Assembly (NCBI GenBank): GCA_963713275.1
Contig: CAVQLG010000005.1
Location: 62,001 to 126,000 of the forward strand
Direction: 5' to 3'
Length of the DNA stretch: 64,000 nt
Origin: CAIWHR01 sp963713275
GTDB taxonomy: Bacteria; Pseudomonadota; Gammaproteobacteria; Burkholderiales; Casimicrobiaceae
The translations under genes were made by a program, and so were the position numbers. Below, in pieces: positions 1 through 8,305 of this stretch (position 1 is the first letter of the stretch; each line of letters begins with the position of its first letter). The notes under the pieces are model-generated. The model worked only from the letters and a program-made list of their open reading frames with translations. It was not told the DNA's origin and searched no databases.

Positions 1-1039
1 TCACCCGCCGGAAGTGGCCGACGATCCGGGACAGCCAGACAACGCCGGGTTCCTCGTTCAGGTACTCGACGCTGCCGCCCGGCTGCAGAAGCTCGTAGGG
101 GCTCATGGCCGCGTCGCCGACGAAGATCACCTTCCAGTCGGGGCCGTACGTGTGCAAGAGGTCGAACGTCGGGATGCGCTCGTGCCGGCGGCGGCGGTTG
201 TCGCGCCAAACGTGGTCGTAGACGCAGTTGTGGAAGTAGAACGACTCGAGGTGGCGGAACTCGGTGCGCGCCGCCGAGAAGAGCTCCTCGCAGTCGCGCA
301 CGTGCGGGTCCATCGAGCCGCCCACGTCGAGGAACAGCAGCACCTTCACGCGGTTGCGCCGCTCGGGCACGAGGTGGAGGTCGAGCCAGCCCGCGTTCCT
401 CGCGGTGCCGGCGATCGTGCCGTCGAGGTCGAGTTCCTCGGGCACGCCTTCGCGCGCGAAACGGCGCAGCCGGCGCAGCGCCACCTTGATGTTGCGGGTG
501 TTGAGCTCGACGTCGCCGTCGAGGTTGCGGAAGCTGCGCTCGTCCCAGACCTTGACCGCGCTGCGGTTGCCGGTGCCGGCCTGGCCGATGCGGATGCCCT
601 CGGGGTTGTAGCCGTAGGCGCCGAACGGGCTCGTGCCGCCGGTGCCGATCCACTTCGAGCCGCCGGCGTGGCGCTCCTTCTGCTCCTCGAGACGCTTCCT
701 GAACGTCTCCATCAGCTTGTCCCAGCCCCCCAGCGCCTCGACCTGGCGGCGATCCTCGTCGGACAGCAGGCGCGCGAACTCGCGGCGCAGCCACTCCTCG
801 GGAATCTCGCCGCGGACGTCGAACAGCGCGCTGGCGCCGTGGAAGTAGCTCCCGAACGCCTGGTCGTAGCGATCGTAGTGCGTCTCGTCCTTGATGAGGC
901 AGGCGCGCGCGAGGTGGTAGAAGTCGTCCAGCGAGAGCGAGACGATGCGCTCCTCGAGCGCCTCGAGCAGGGTCAGGAACTCGCGCGTCGACACCGGCAG
1001 CTTCGCCGCCTTGAGGTGGAGGAAGAACCCGATCAGCAT
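1..1039 (-). CDS. VWA domain protein, CoxE-like (3' end cut off)
   Basis: Reading leftward from ATG at 1039, the frame stays open to the window edge (about 346 codons visible), so the C-terminus is missing. The N-terminal half is helical and charged. A von Willebrand A-like domain follows, with a MIDAS-type motif read as DVGGSMD, where the canonical form is DxSxS. Proteins of this CoxE-like family usually work with a MoxR-type AAA+ ATPase as a chaperone or metal-insertion pair, and such an ATPase lies just upstream at 1393-2235. The start overlaps the end of the broken GNAT gene by 7 bases (ATGCTGA), so translation is probably coupled. The family is clear; the client protein is unknown. Confidence 0.85.
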   Translation of the reverse strand, partial: MLIGFFLHLKAAKLPVSTREFLTLLEALEERIVSLSLDDFYHLARACLIKDETHYDRYDQAFGSYFHGASALFDVRGEIPEEWLRREFARLLSDEDRRQVEALGGWDKLMETFRKRLEEQKERHAGGSKWIGTGGTSPFGAYGYNPEGIRIGQAGTGNRSAVKVWDERSFRNLDGDVELNTRNIKVALRRLRRFAREGVPEELDLDGTIAGTARNAGWLDLHLVPERRNRVKVLLFLDVGGSMDPHVRDCEELFSAARTEFRHLESFYFHNCVYDHVWRDNRRRRHERIPTFDLLHTYGPDWKVIFVGDAAMSPYELLQPGGSVEYLNEEPGVVWLSRIVGHFRRV

Positions 1040-1338
1040 CGCCTCTCCCGCGGCCGTTCGAGGAGGAACACGAGATGGCGCTTCACCGCCGGCCGCTCGC
1101 CGGCGATGATGCTGAACGCGACCGTGTCGCGCAGCGTGCCGTCGGCAAGGATCGGGGGGTCGCGCAGGATGCCGTCCTGCTTGGCCCCGAGCCGGGCGAT
1201 CGCGGCGCGGGAGGCGATCCAGAGCCGCCACAGCTCGCCGGCGGCAGCCGCGGCCGCGAGCGCCGCGCCGTGCTCGGGTCCCAGCGGCTCCAGCCGCACG
1301 TGGCGGCCGGTGAGCGTCAGCGGTTCGACGAAGGGCAT
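1033..1338 (-). pseudogene. GNAT acetyltransferase remnant with internal in-frame deletion
   Basis: The 101-residue product starts like a GNAT acetyltransferase (LTGRHVRLEPLGPEHGAAL, then GELWRLW) and jumps directly to the C-terminal part of the same family (ASRAAIARLGAKQDG, then DGTLRDTVAFSII). From memory of the family, full-length members are about 190-200 residues and have about 100 residues between these blocks, including the acetyl-CoA binding loop. That central part is absent, so activity is unlikely. The deletion is in frame and preserves overlap with the downstream VWA gene. It may survive only as a translational link between the MoxR and VWA genes, or it may be a recent deletion. 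Confidence 0.75.
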
Positions 1339-1392
1339 CGCCGCGACCTGTGCCGCACGTCCGGGCCGATGCGCCCCACGCCCGCCGTTCGA

Positions 1393-2235
1393 TCAGCGCC
1401 CGGCGCGCGCCATGAACGCGACGCGTTCGAACAGGTGGACGTCCTGCTCGTTCTTGAGCAGCGCCCCGTGGAGCGGCGGGATGAGCGCCTTCTTGTCGGC
1501 GCTCCTCAGGGCCTCGGGCGGAATCTCCTCGGCCAGCAGGAGCTTGAGCCAGTCGAGGAGCTCCGAGGTCGACGGCTTCTTCTTGAGGCCCGGCACCTCG
1601 CGCAGGTTGAAGAACACCTCCAGCGCCTCGGCGAGCAGCGCCTTCTTGAGCCCGGGGAAATGGACGCCGACGATCTTCGTCATCGTCTCCCGGTCGGGAA
1701 AGCGGATGTAGTGGAAGAAGCAGCGCCGAAGGAACGCGTCGGGCAATTCCTTCTCGTTGTTCGACGTGATGACGACCAGCGGCCGGTGCCGCGCGACCAC
1801 GGTGCGCTGGATCTCGTAGACGTAGAACTCCATCCGGTCGAGCTCGCGCAGGAGGTCGTTGGGGAACTCGATGTCCGCCTTGTCGATCTCGTCGATCAGC
1901 ACGACCGCCGGCGCCGGCGACTCGAACGCGTCCCACAGCACGCCGCGCTTGAGGTAGTTGGCGATGTCGCCAACCTTGTCGTCGCCGAGCTGCGAGTCGC
2001 GCAGACGCGACACGGCGTCGTACTCGTAGAGCCCCTGCTGCGCCTTGGTCGTCGACTTGATGTGCCACTGCAGCAGCGGCCGGGAGAGCGCGCGCGCCAC
2101 CTCTTCGGCGAGCAGCGTCTTGCCGGTGCCGGGCTCGCCCTTGATCAGGAGCGGCCGTTCGAGCGCAATCGCCGCGTTGACGGCGAGCATGAGGTCGGGA
2201 GTGGCGACGTAGGTGTCGGTGCCTTCGAAGCGCAT
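1393..2235 (-). CDS. MoxR-family AAA+ ATPase
   Basis: The product has 280 residues. Walker A is GEPGTGKT near residue 33 and Walker B is VLIDEIDKAD near residue 113, followed by the sensor-1 region VVITSNNEKELPDAFLRRC typical of MoxR ATPases. The C-terminal lid is short. The family acts as a cytosolic remodelling chaperone for metalloenzymes or membrane complexes, almost always beside a VWA-domain partner. Here that partner is the CoxE-like gene at 1-1039, reached through the GNAT remnant. No dehydrogenase or other client is visible in the window. The start at 2235 is a good ATG (MRFEGTDTYVATPDL), with the N-terminus matching the family. Confidence 0.93.
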   Translation of the reverse strand: MRFEGTDTYVATPDLMLAVNAAIALERPLLIKGEPGTGKTLLAEEVARALSRPLLQWHIKSTTKAQQGLYEYDAVSRLRDSQLGDDKVGDIANYLKRGVLWDAFESPAPAVVLIDEIDKADIEFPNDLLRELDRMEFYVYEIQRTVVARHRPLVVITSNNEKELPDAFLRRCFFHYIRFPDRETMTKIVGVHFPGLKKALLAEALEVFFNLREVPGLKKKPSTSELLDWLKLLLAEEIPPEALRSADKKALIPPLHGALLKNEQDVHLFERVAFMARAGR

Positions 2236-2280
2236 GGTCTTGCCTGCAGGGCGAGGGACGGGACCCCGATGTTAGCGGAT

Positions 2281-2625
2281 TCAGGGGCGCAATGCCGCGA
2301 GCGCCCACTGGACGAACCACAGCGCCAGCATCCCGCTCGCCATCGTCCCCGTGACGCTGCGAAAGCGCCAGGCGACGAACGACGCGACCAGCACGGCCGG
2401 CACCTTGGGGTTCGTCCACCCGAGCGCGACGGCGCCGGGGCTTTCGAACACGACGGCCGGGACGATGATCGCGGTCAGCATCGCCGCCGGCACGAAGCGC
2501 AGGGCCCGCGCCACCAGCGGCGGCATCGGCAGCTTCGCGAACAGCGCGATGAACGACAGCCGCGACACGTAGTTGAGCGCGCCGATCGCGACGATGAGGG
2601 CCCACAGCGTCAGCGTCCCCGTCAT
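2281..2625 (-). CDS. azlD: AzlD-family branched-chain amino acid export subunit
   Basis: This is a 114-residue hydrophobic protein with about four predicted membrane helices, the usual size and pattern for AzlD. The N-terminus MTGTLTLWALIVAIGALNY and the mid-region LPPLVARALRFVPAAMLTAI-type block are characteristic. AzlD is the small partner of AzlC. Together they export branched-chain amino acids or analogues across the inner membrane. Its ATG overlaps the stop of azlC in an ATGA, so the pair is translationally coupled. A longer frame to 2907 exists on the same strand, but the upstream part is only the shadow of azlC. Confidence 0.9.
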   Translation of the reverse strand: MTGTLTLWALIVAIGALNYVSRLSFIALFAKLPMPPLVARALRFVPAAMLTAIIVPAVVFESPGAVALGWTNPKVPAVLVASFVAWRFRSVTGTMASGMLALWFVQWALAALRP

Positions 2626-3356
2626 CGCGCCCTCCCGGCCCGCACGCGGGCTGCCCGCGCCGCGGCGAGTCCGGCGGCGACGCCGACCAAGCCGGCGCAG
2701 ACCAGCGACAGCCGCATCGGCAGCGGCTCGAGCACGACGACGGCGACGCCGGAAGCCAGCGCGGCGATGCGCGTCGGCCGATCCTCCAGCGCCGGCACGA
2801 GCAGCGCGAGGAAGCACAGCGGCACGATGAAATCGAGCGACCACGCGGCGGGGATCACGTTGCCGGCGACGTGGCCGGCGACGTTGGAGACGAGCCACGC
2901 GATCCACAGCACGGCCCCGGTGCCGAGGAAGTACGACGCGCCCTCGCCCGGGTGCGCAGCGGACCGGAAGCGCTGGATCGCCGCGGCGAACGCCTGGTCG
3001 GTGAGCACGAAGGCGAGCAGGTTGCGCCAGCGGGCAGGCAGCGGCTTCAGGTGCGGCGCCATCGCCGCGCTGTACATCATGAGCCGCAGCCCGACGACGA
3101 GGCAGGTGAGCACGATCACCCCGAACGGCGCGCCGGCGGCGATCAGCTGCATCGCCAGGATCTGCGCGGCACCGGAGAAGACGATCATCGCCATGCCCAC
3201 CGCCTCGACCGCCGACAGTCCGATCGACTGTGCAGCGACGCCGCAGACCACGCCGAACGGAAGGATCCCGATCAGCGGGGGCGTCATGTCGCGGATACCC
3301 GCGACGAAGTCAGGGCGGGAAAAGAGGCGGGCCAAGGGGTGGGCGGCGCGCGGCAA
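2622..3356 (-). CDS. azlC: AzlC-family branched-chain amino acid exporter
   Basis: The product has 244 residues with seven to eight hydrophobic segments. The AzlC signature is seen in IRDMTPPLIGILPFGVVCG near the N-terminus and FSGAAQILAMQLIAAGAPF around residue 62, then GLRLMMYSAAMAPHL. AzlC is the large subunit of the two-part exporter with AzlD, which follows with a 4-base overlap. Length and order match the family. The first hydrophobic segment starts after about 25 residues, so the ATG at 3356 is reasonable, although an internal ATG at residue 24 (MTPPLIG) is possible. Confidence 0.93.
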   Translation of the reverse strand: MPRAAHPLARLFSRPDFVAGIRDMTPPLIGILPFGVVCGVAAQSIGLSAVEAVGMAMIVFSGAAQILAMQLIAAGAPFGVIVLTCLVVGLRLMMYSAAMAPHLKPLPARWRNLLAFVLTDQAFAAAIQRFRSAAHPGEGASYFLGTGAVLWIAWLVSNVAGHVAGNVIPAAWSLDFIVPLCFLALLVPALEDRPTRIAALASGVAVVVLEPLPMRLSLVCAGLVGVAAGLAAARAARVRAGRAR

Positions 3357-3416
3357 CGGCTCCCGGGAGGCTGGCGCGCCCGCCCGGCGCCGGCGAAGCC
3401 ACGCGCCGCAGCGGAA

Positions 3417-4241
3417 TCAGCCCTTGACGCCGCCGGCGGTCAACCCGCCGACCACGCGCTCCTGGAACACGGCGATCAGGACGCAGATCGGCACCAGCGC
3501 GACGATCAGCGCGGCGGAGATGAGCGGCCACGGAAACGCGAACTCGCCCTGGTAGAGGGTAATGCCCACCGACAGCGTGCGCATGTTGACCCGGTTCATC
3601 ATCGTCAGGGCGAGCAGGAACTCGTCCCAGGCGTTGACGAAGGCGAGGATGCCGGCGGTGAACACGCCGGGGGCCGCCAGCGGCACGACGACCCGGAACA
3701 GCGCCCCGACCCGCGAGCAGCCGTCGACCATCGCCGCCGCCTCGAGGTCCGGCGGAATGTCCTGGAAGAAGCTCGCCATCACCAGCGTGCACACCGGCAG
3801 CGACAGCACCGCGTACGGCAGGATGAGCGCGAAGTAGGTGTTGAGCAACCCGGCTTCGCGCATCACCTTGAACAGCGGCACCATCAGCGAGATCAGCGGG
3901 AACATGCTGATCGCGAGCAGCAGCGACATGATCAGGTTGCGGTGCGGCATCCGCAGCCGGGTCAGCGCGTAGGCGGCGAGCGCGCTCACCAGGACGCACA
4001 GCGCGGTCGACAGGCCGGAGACGATCAGGCTGTTGAGCAGGAAGCGGCCGATCGGCTGCGCCGTGAACGCGGTGTAATAGTTGTCCAGCGTCGCCGCCTC
4101 GGGCAGATAGGTGATCGGGAACCGGATGAGCTCGGTCTCGGTCTTGAGCGAGGTGAGCAGGATCCAGACGGCCGGGAAGAAGCCGTTGACGATGACGATG
4201 ATCGCGGCGAGCCATACCGTCGTGCGGCGGTTGAAGTTCAT
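3417..4241 (-). CDS. Carbohydrate ABC transporter permease, MalG/UgpE type
   Basis: The product has 274 residues with six predicted membrane segments. The permease EAA loop is EAAAMVDGCSRVGALFRVVVP near residue 190, which contacts the ATPase. The C-terminus QERVVGGLTAGGVKG is typical of the MalG/CUT1 branch. It is the inner-membrane partner of the MalF-type permease directly upstream (4291-5205), and with the binding protein and ATPase forms a complete CUT1 sugar importer. Gene order on the minus strand is ATPase, binding protein, MalF, MalG. The substrate cannot be read from sequence. The divergent GH31 glycosidase, epimerase and lactonase suggest a plant-derived oligosaccharide or xyloside. 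Confidence 0.93.
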   Translation of the reverse strand: MNFNRRTTVWLAAIIVIVNGFFPAVWILLTSLKTETELIRFPITYLPEAATLDNYYTAFTAQPIGRFLLNSLIVSGLSTALCVLVSALAAYALTRLRMPHRNLIMSLLLAISMFPLISLMVPLFKVMREAGLLNTYFALILPYAVLSLPVCTLVMASFFQDIPPDLEAAAMVDGCSRVGALFRVVVPLAAPGVFTAGILAFVNAWDEFLLALTMMNRVNMRTLSVGITLYQGEFAFPWPLISAALIVALVPICVLIAVFQERVVGGLTAGGVKG

Positions 4242-4290
4242 GACCGATCCCTTGTCTTTGGCCCCGCGCGGACGGGGCGACGGCGCGCGA

Positions 4291-5205
4291 TCACTCTTCC
4301 GCTCCCCGCCCGGAACTGCGGCGCGTGTAGCGCAGGTAACCCGACGTGGCGAGCATCGACAGCACGAACATCAGCGCCGCCAGCGCCGAGCCGTAGCCGA
4401 AGTCGAGGAAATCGAGCGTCGTCTTGTGGATGTACATCGCCAGCGTCTCGGTCGAGTCGCCAGGTCCCCCGCCGGTCATCGCGTAGGGGATGTCGAAGGT
4501 CTGGATCGCCGTGATCGTGCGGAAGATGAGCGCGACGAAGATCGCCGGGCGCAGCATCGGCAGCGTGATCTCGACGAACTGCTGCCAGCGGGTCGCGCCG
4601 TCGACCTCGGCCGCCTCGTAGAGCGACTTCGGGATCGTCTGCAGCCCCGCGAGCAGCATCAACGCCATGAACGACGACGCCTTCCAGACAATGGCGATGC
4701 AGATCGCGATCGTCGCCAAAGTGGGATCCGACAGCCAGCTCACCGGCTCGATGCCGACCCGCGCAAGGAGGTCGTTGACGATGCCGGTCTGGTACTCGAA
4801 GAACCAGCGAAAGATGAGGCCTGCGAACACCAGCGGCAGCGCCCAGGGCAGGAGCAGCGACAGGCGCACCGGCCACTGGACACGGAAGGGCTGGTTCGCA
4901 AGCAAGGCGAGCCCCAGTCCCACGAGCAGCGCGCCCGGCACGGTGACGACGATGTAGATCGCGGTCTGCAGCGCCGCGTGCCAGAACCGGGCGTCGTCCA
5001 GCGCACGCAGGTAGTTCGCGATGCCGACCCACTGTTCGCCCGCCTGCGGATTGGCGTTGTCCACGCCGTGCAGGCTGGTCCAGAACAGCGTCGCGATCGG
5101 GTACACGACGACCACCAGCAACAGCAGCGCGGCGGGCAGCAGCAACAGCGTGCCCAGCATCGGCTCGGACATGTCCTTGTGCTTCGGCACGGCGGCGTCG
5201 CTCAT
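4291..5205 (-). CDS. Carbohydrate ABC transporter permease, MalF/UgpA type
   Basis: The product has 304 residues. The start is the ATG at 5205 (MSDAAVPKHKDMSEP), preceded by a GGAG ribosome site; the longer frame to 5304 only reads through the intergenic leader. There are six predicted membrane segments after a short cytosolic N-terminus. The EAA loop YEAAEVDGATRWQQFVEITLP is clear, as is the GGPGDSTETLAMYIHK block typical of MalF/UgpA permeases. It is the second transmembrane subunit of the CUT1 importer. The 49-base gap to the MalG gene and the shared strand indicate one operon. Confidence 0.93.
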   Translation of the reverse strand: MSDAAVPKHKDMSEPMLGTLLLLPAALLLLVVVVYPIATLFWTSLHGVDNANPQAGEQWVGIANYLRALDDARFWHAALQTAIYIVVTVPGALLVGLGLALLANQPFRVQWPVRLSLLLPWALPLVFAGLIFRWFFEYQTGIVNDLLARVGIEPVSWLSDPTLATIAICIAIVWKASSFMALMLLAGLQTIPKSLYEAAEVDGATRWQQFVEITLPMLRPAIFVALIFRTITAIQTFDIPYAMTGGGPGDSTETLAMYIHKTTLDFLDFGYGSALAALMFVLSMLATSGYLRYTRRSSGRGAEE

Positions 5206-5311
5206 CGTCGGCTCCGGGCGGAGAGTCCGCGCGCCGCCGTTCCCGGCGGCACGCGGCGGGCCCCCGCGGCGGCGATGCACCTCGCCGTCGCAGGGGTGCG
5301 GCAACGGCAGG

Positions 5312-6568
5312 CTACTTGTAGACCGGCGCGAGCTTCGCCTTCATGTCGGCGATCGCGGCGTCCGTCGTCCGGGTCCCGGCGAGGTACGCGTTCATGCTGC
5401 CGCGCACCGCGTCGGAGACCTGCGGGTACTGCGCCGAGACCGGCCGGGACCTGGCGCTCTCGACCACCGGCAGCGCGTCGGCGAACCACGGGTTGGCCTT
5501 CAGCACTTCGGGATCCTTGTAGACGCTGGGGAACACGGGCATGTGCGACGCGAGAATCGCCTGCATCTTCGAAACCTCGGGGCTCGACAGGTAGCGCGCG
5601 AATTTGACGGCCTCCTGCTTGTTCTTCGAGAAAGCCGAGACGGCGACCTGCCAGCCGCCGATGCAGGTGGCGCTGCCACCGCCCACGTCGTGCGGCAGCT
5701 TGGCGACACCGACCTTGCCCTTGACCTTCGAATCGGCGTCGTTCTCGGCCCGGTTCCACACGTAGCCCCAGGTCATCGCGAAGATGACGTTGCCGGCCTG
5801 GAAGTCGATGCGGATGCGGTCGGTGACGATCTCGGCGATGTTCTTCGGCAGCACGCCCGCCTGCTTCATCCGGCCGTAGAGCTGGAACGGCTGGCGCGCC
5901 TGCGGCGTGTCGAGGTTGAGCTTGCCGTCCTTGACCATGTCGCCGCCCGCGCCCCAGAGCGGGACCAGGTACGTGCACACGGTGCCCTCGATCGGCGCGC
6001 CGGCGGTCGAGAAGCCCTGCAGCTGCGGACTCTTCTCGCCGTCCATGATGAGCCGGGCCGTCTCCATCATCTCGTCCCAGGTCTTGGGCACCGGGCGCTT
6101 GTACTTCTCCAGCAGGTCCTTGCGGTAGTACAGGAACTGCGAGTCGGCGAAGTACGGCAGCGCCATCAGCTTGCCGCCGACCTGGTTGGCGTCGACATAC
6201 GCCTTGAGGTAGGTCGGCAGGACCTTCGCCTTGTCGGCGCCGAGGTAGCCGTCGAGCGGCTCGGCCCAGCCCTGCGCGGCCCACTGCGCCGGACGGATGA
6301 CGTCGATCAGGATGAGGTCGAGCACCGAGTCCTTCGACGTCAGCACCGTGGAGAGGTACTGCTGCTGGACATCGGAGGTCGCGCCGCCGACCTCGACCTC
6401 GACCTTCACGTTCGGATTGCGTTTGGTGTACTCGTCGGCGATCTTGCGCATCACGTCGGGCCGCTGCTGCCCGCCGGTAAAGATGCGCAGCGTCGTCTGC
6501 TGCGCCCAGGCGTTGCCCGCGACTGCGACCGCGAGCGCGCCGGTAAGGAGCCATTGCGAGAGCTTCAT
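5312..6568 (-). CDS. Sugar ABC transporter substrate-binding protein
   Basis: The product has 418 residues. The ATG at 6568 is chosen because a GGAGG site lies just upstream and the N-terminus MKLSQWLLTGALAVAVAGNA, followed by WAQ, is a Sec signal peptide with a plausible cleavage after AWA. The mature part has the family-1 solute-binding fold: LRIFTGGQQRPDVMRKIADE near the start, then DLILIDVIRPAQWA, ALPYFADSQFLYYRKDLL and TWGYVWNRAE. Together these are the conserved hinge and sugar-binding regions of maltose/trehalose-type binding proteins. It delivers sugar in the periplasm to the two permeases encoded downstream. The precise ligand is not predictable. Confidence 0.93.
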   Translation of the reverse strand: MKLSQWLLTGALAVAVAGNAWAQQTTLRIFTGGQQRPDVMRKIADEYTKRNPNVKVEVEVGGATSDVQQQYLSTVLTSKDSVLDLILIDVIRPAQWAAQGWAEPLDGYLGADKAKVLPTYLKAYVDANQVGGKLMALPYFADSQFLYYRKDLLEKYKRPVPKTWDEMMETARLIMDGEKSPQLQGFSTAGAPIEGTVCTYLVPLWGAGGDMVKDGKLNLDTPQARQPFQLYGRMKQAGVLPKNIAEIVTDRIRIDFQAGNVIFAMTWGYVWNRAENDADSKVKGKVGVAKLPHDVGGGSATCIGGWQVAVSAFSKNKQEAVKFARYLSSPEVSKMQAILASHMPVFPSVYKDPEVLKANPWFADALPVVESARSRPVSAQYPQVSDAVRGSMNAYLAGTRTTDAAIADMKAKLAPVYK

Positions 6569-6623
6569 GCGTTCCTCCGTCGTTGGAAAGGTGAAAGCCG
6601 GGCGCGGTGCGCCTTGCCGTGGG

Positions 6624-7739
6624 TCACCAGCCGGCACCGCGGATCGCGAGGCCGGTCTTGCTGTCGAACAGGTGCATGTGGTCGAGTTCGAGCGCGACCG
6701 GGAGGTCCTGGCCCACGCGCAGGTGGGCATCGGGCTCGAAGCGGCCGGTCATCTCGGCCGCCTCGCCGTGCGAACCCAGCTTGACGAGGGCCAGCGTTTC
6801 CGCGCCGAGCGGCTCGACCAGCAACACCTTGCCGTCGATCCGCTTGACGTCGGGCGCGTCGGCAACCGGAATGCCGACGTGCTCGGGCCGCAGGCCGAAG
6901 GTCATCTCCCGGCCGATGTGGCGCGCCGCCTCCTCGACGCAGCGGGCCGGCACCGGCAGATCGATGCCGCCCTTGAGGTGCACGACCCGGCCGCCCTCGC
7001 CGATGCGGCAGGGCGCGAAGTTCATCGGCGGCGAGCCCGTGAACCCGGCGACGAACTTGGCGGCGGGGCGGTTGTAGATGCCGTCGGGCGTGTCGTACTG
7101 GATGAGATTGCCTTCCTGCAGCACGACGATCCGGTCGGCGAGCGTCATCGCCTCGACCTGGTCGTGGGTGACGTAGATGATGGTGTTGCCGAGCCGGTGG
7201 TGCAGCTTCTTGATCTCGACCCGCATCTCGGCACGCAGCAGGGCGTCGAGATTGGAGAGCGGCTCGTCGAACAGGAACGCTTTCGGCTGGCGAACGATCG
7301 CGCGCCCCATCGCGACCCGCTGGCGCTGCCCGCCCGATAGCTCGCGCGGCTTGCGCTCGAAGAGGTGATCGATTTGCAGGATGCCGGCCGCCTCGTTCAC
7401 CCGGGTGCGGATCTCGTGCTCGGGCAGCTTGCGCAGGCGCAGGCCGAACGCCATGTTCTCGAACACCGACTTGTGCGGATACAGAGCGTAATCCTGGAAC
7501 ACCATCGCGATGTCGCGCGCGCGCGGCGGCAGGTCGTTGACGACGGTGCCGCCGATCGAGATGTTCCCGCTGGTGATGCTCTCGAGGCCGGCGATCATGC
7601 GCAGCAACGTCGACTTGCCGCAGCCCGAAGGGCCGACGAAGACCACGAACTCGCCCGACTTGATCTCGAGGTCGATCCCCTTGATCACCTGAACCGGACC
7701 GAACGACTTGACGACGTTGTTGAGCTTGACTTCGGACAT
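6624..7739 (-). CDS. Sugar ABC transporter ATP-binding protein, UgpC/MalK type
   Basis: The product has 371 residues starting at ATG 7739 (MSEVKLNNVVKSFGPVQVIKG). Walker A is GPSGCGKST near residue 39, the Q-loop is VFQDYALYPHKSVFENMAFG, the ABC signature is LSGGQRQR, Walker B is AFLFDEPLSNLD, and the switch His is in YVTHDQVEAM. The C-terminal TOBE/regulatory domain (about residues 240-371) includes FGLRPEHVGI. The lineage is the UgpC/MalK/ThuK group that energises CUT1 importers. It is the first gene of the leftward transport operon, and its promoter must lie in 7740-8060 with the palindromic operator. Confidence 0.94.
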   Translation of the reverse strand: MSEVKLNNVVKSFGPVQVIKGIDLEIKSGEFVVFVGPSGCGKSTLLRMIAGLESITSGNISIGGTVVNDLPPRARDIAMVFQDYALYPHKSVFENMAFGLRLRKLPEHEIRTRVNEAAGILQIDHLFERKPRELSGGQRQRVAMGRAIVRQPKAFLFDEPLSNLDALLRAEMRVEIKKLHHRLGNTIIYVTHDQVEAMTLADRIVVLQEGNLIQYDTPDGIYNRPAAKFVAGFTGSPPMNFAPCRIGEGGRVVHLKGGIDLPVPARCVEEAARHIGREMTFGLRPEHVGIPVADAPDVKRIDGKVLLVEPLGAETLALVKLGSHGEAAEMTGRFEPDAHLRVGQDLPVALELDHMHLFDSKTGLAIRGAGW

Positions 7740-8018
7740 GGCGTGATCCGCGCCGGTCGTTCTCGCCGGCCGCGGCCCCTCCCTCGGTAAGGATCCGCAA
7801 ACAAACACGCTGAACTGAGGGCGGCTTCGTGCGCACCCCTTAAGGCCACACGCGAACACCGCTGCGTGACAAGCCAACGGCAGCCTAACAGGCCCGCGGC
7901 CCGTTCGCCAGACGGTGCATGCGGGGCGCCACGCAACCGGCTGCGGGTGTTGCCGCGACGCGCCGCGCCGGCAAGGCCGCGCCCCCACGCCAGCGTGCCG
8001 CCGCCCCACTCATTTAGA

Positions 8019-8039
8019 TCATCTATATCACATAGATGA
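8019..8039. promoter_or_regulatory. Palindromic operator, perfect 8-bp inverted repeat
   Basis: TCATCTAT, five bases, then ATAGATGA form a perfect inverted repeat in an AT-rich island within otherwise 70% GC sequence. It lies between two divergent sugar operons and about 20 bases upstream of a -10-like hexamer. This is the size and symmetry of a GntR/FadR-family or similar dimeric repressor site. The regulator itself is not in the window. Confidence 0.65.
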
Positions 8040-8059
8040 CCAAGGTGTCCAGCGCGCGC

Positions 8060-8065
8060 TAGAAT
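8060..8065 (+). promoter_or_regulatory. Putative -10 element of the epimerase operon
   Basis: TAGAAT lies 20 bases downstream of the palindrome, so the palindrome would cover the -35 region, as expected for a repressor site. No good -35 match is visible. The leader to the epimerase GTG would be about 235 bases. Confidence 0.35.
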
Positions 8066-8305
8066 GGAGCGCGCCCGCCCGGGCGCCGCAGACGCGGCGC
8101 GACGGCGTGCGCAGGGCCGGGGCTCCTTCCCGGCACGAGGGAGGGTCGCGATGGACGTGCCCGGCAACGATCTCGACAGCGGCAATCGCGCCGGTGCGCC
8201 GGCGCTTCGCGGAAGCAGCCGCGCGCCGCGCGCGCCGGGGTTCGCCCGTCGGGCCGCTCACCATCGGAGCGCGCCCGCCGCCCGGTTGCGCGACCGCGGA
8301 CGATC

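Larger units (their letters stand above)
7740..8305. other. Divergent intergenic region of the carbohydrate locus
   Basis: This 566-base stretch lies between the leftward importer operon and the rightward epimerase operon. It holds one clear palindrome (8019-8039) in a locally AT-rich patch and a -10-like TAGAAT at 8060-8065. The 240 bases between that hexamer and the epimerase start have open frames in several phases, including one of 81 codons from 8064. None resembles a known protein and none has a ribosome site, so no gene is called. A lost regulator gene here is possible but cannot be shown. Confidence 0.5.

Noticed and set aside
1075..4514. Very long open frames (over 500 codons) on the plus strand opposite moxR, azlCD and the sugar permeases
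   Set aside because: They are shadows typical of about 70% GC coding DNA: highly Arg/Asp/His/Gln-rich, with no family resemblance. The opposite strand encodes well-recognised proteins.
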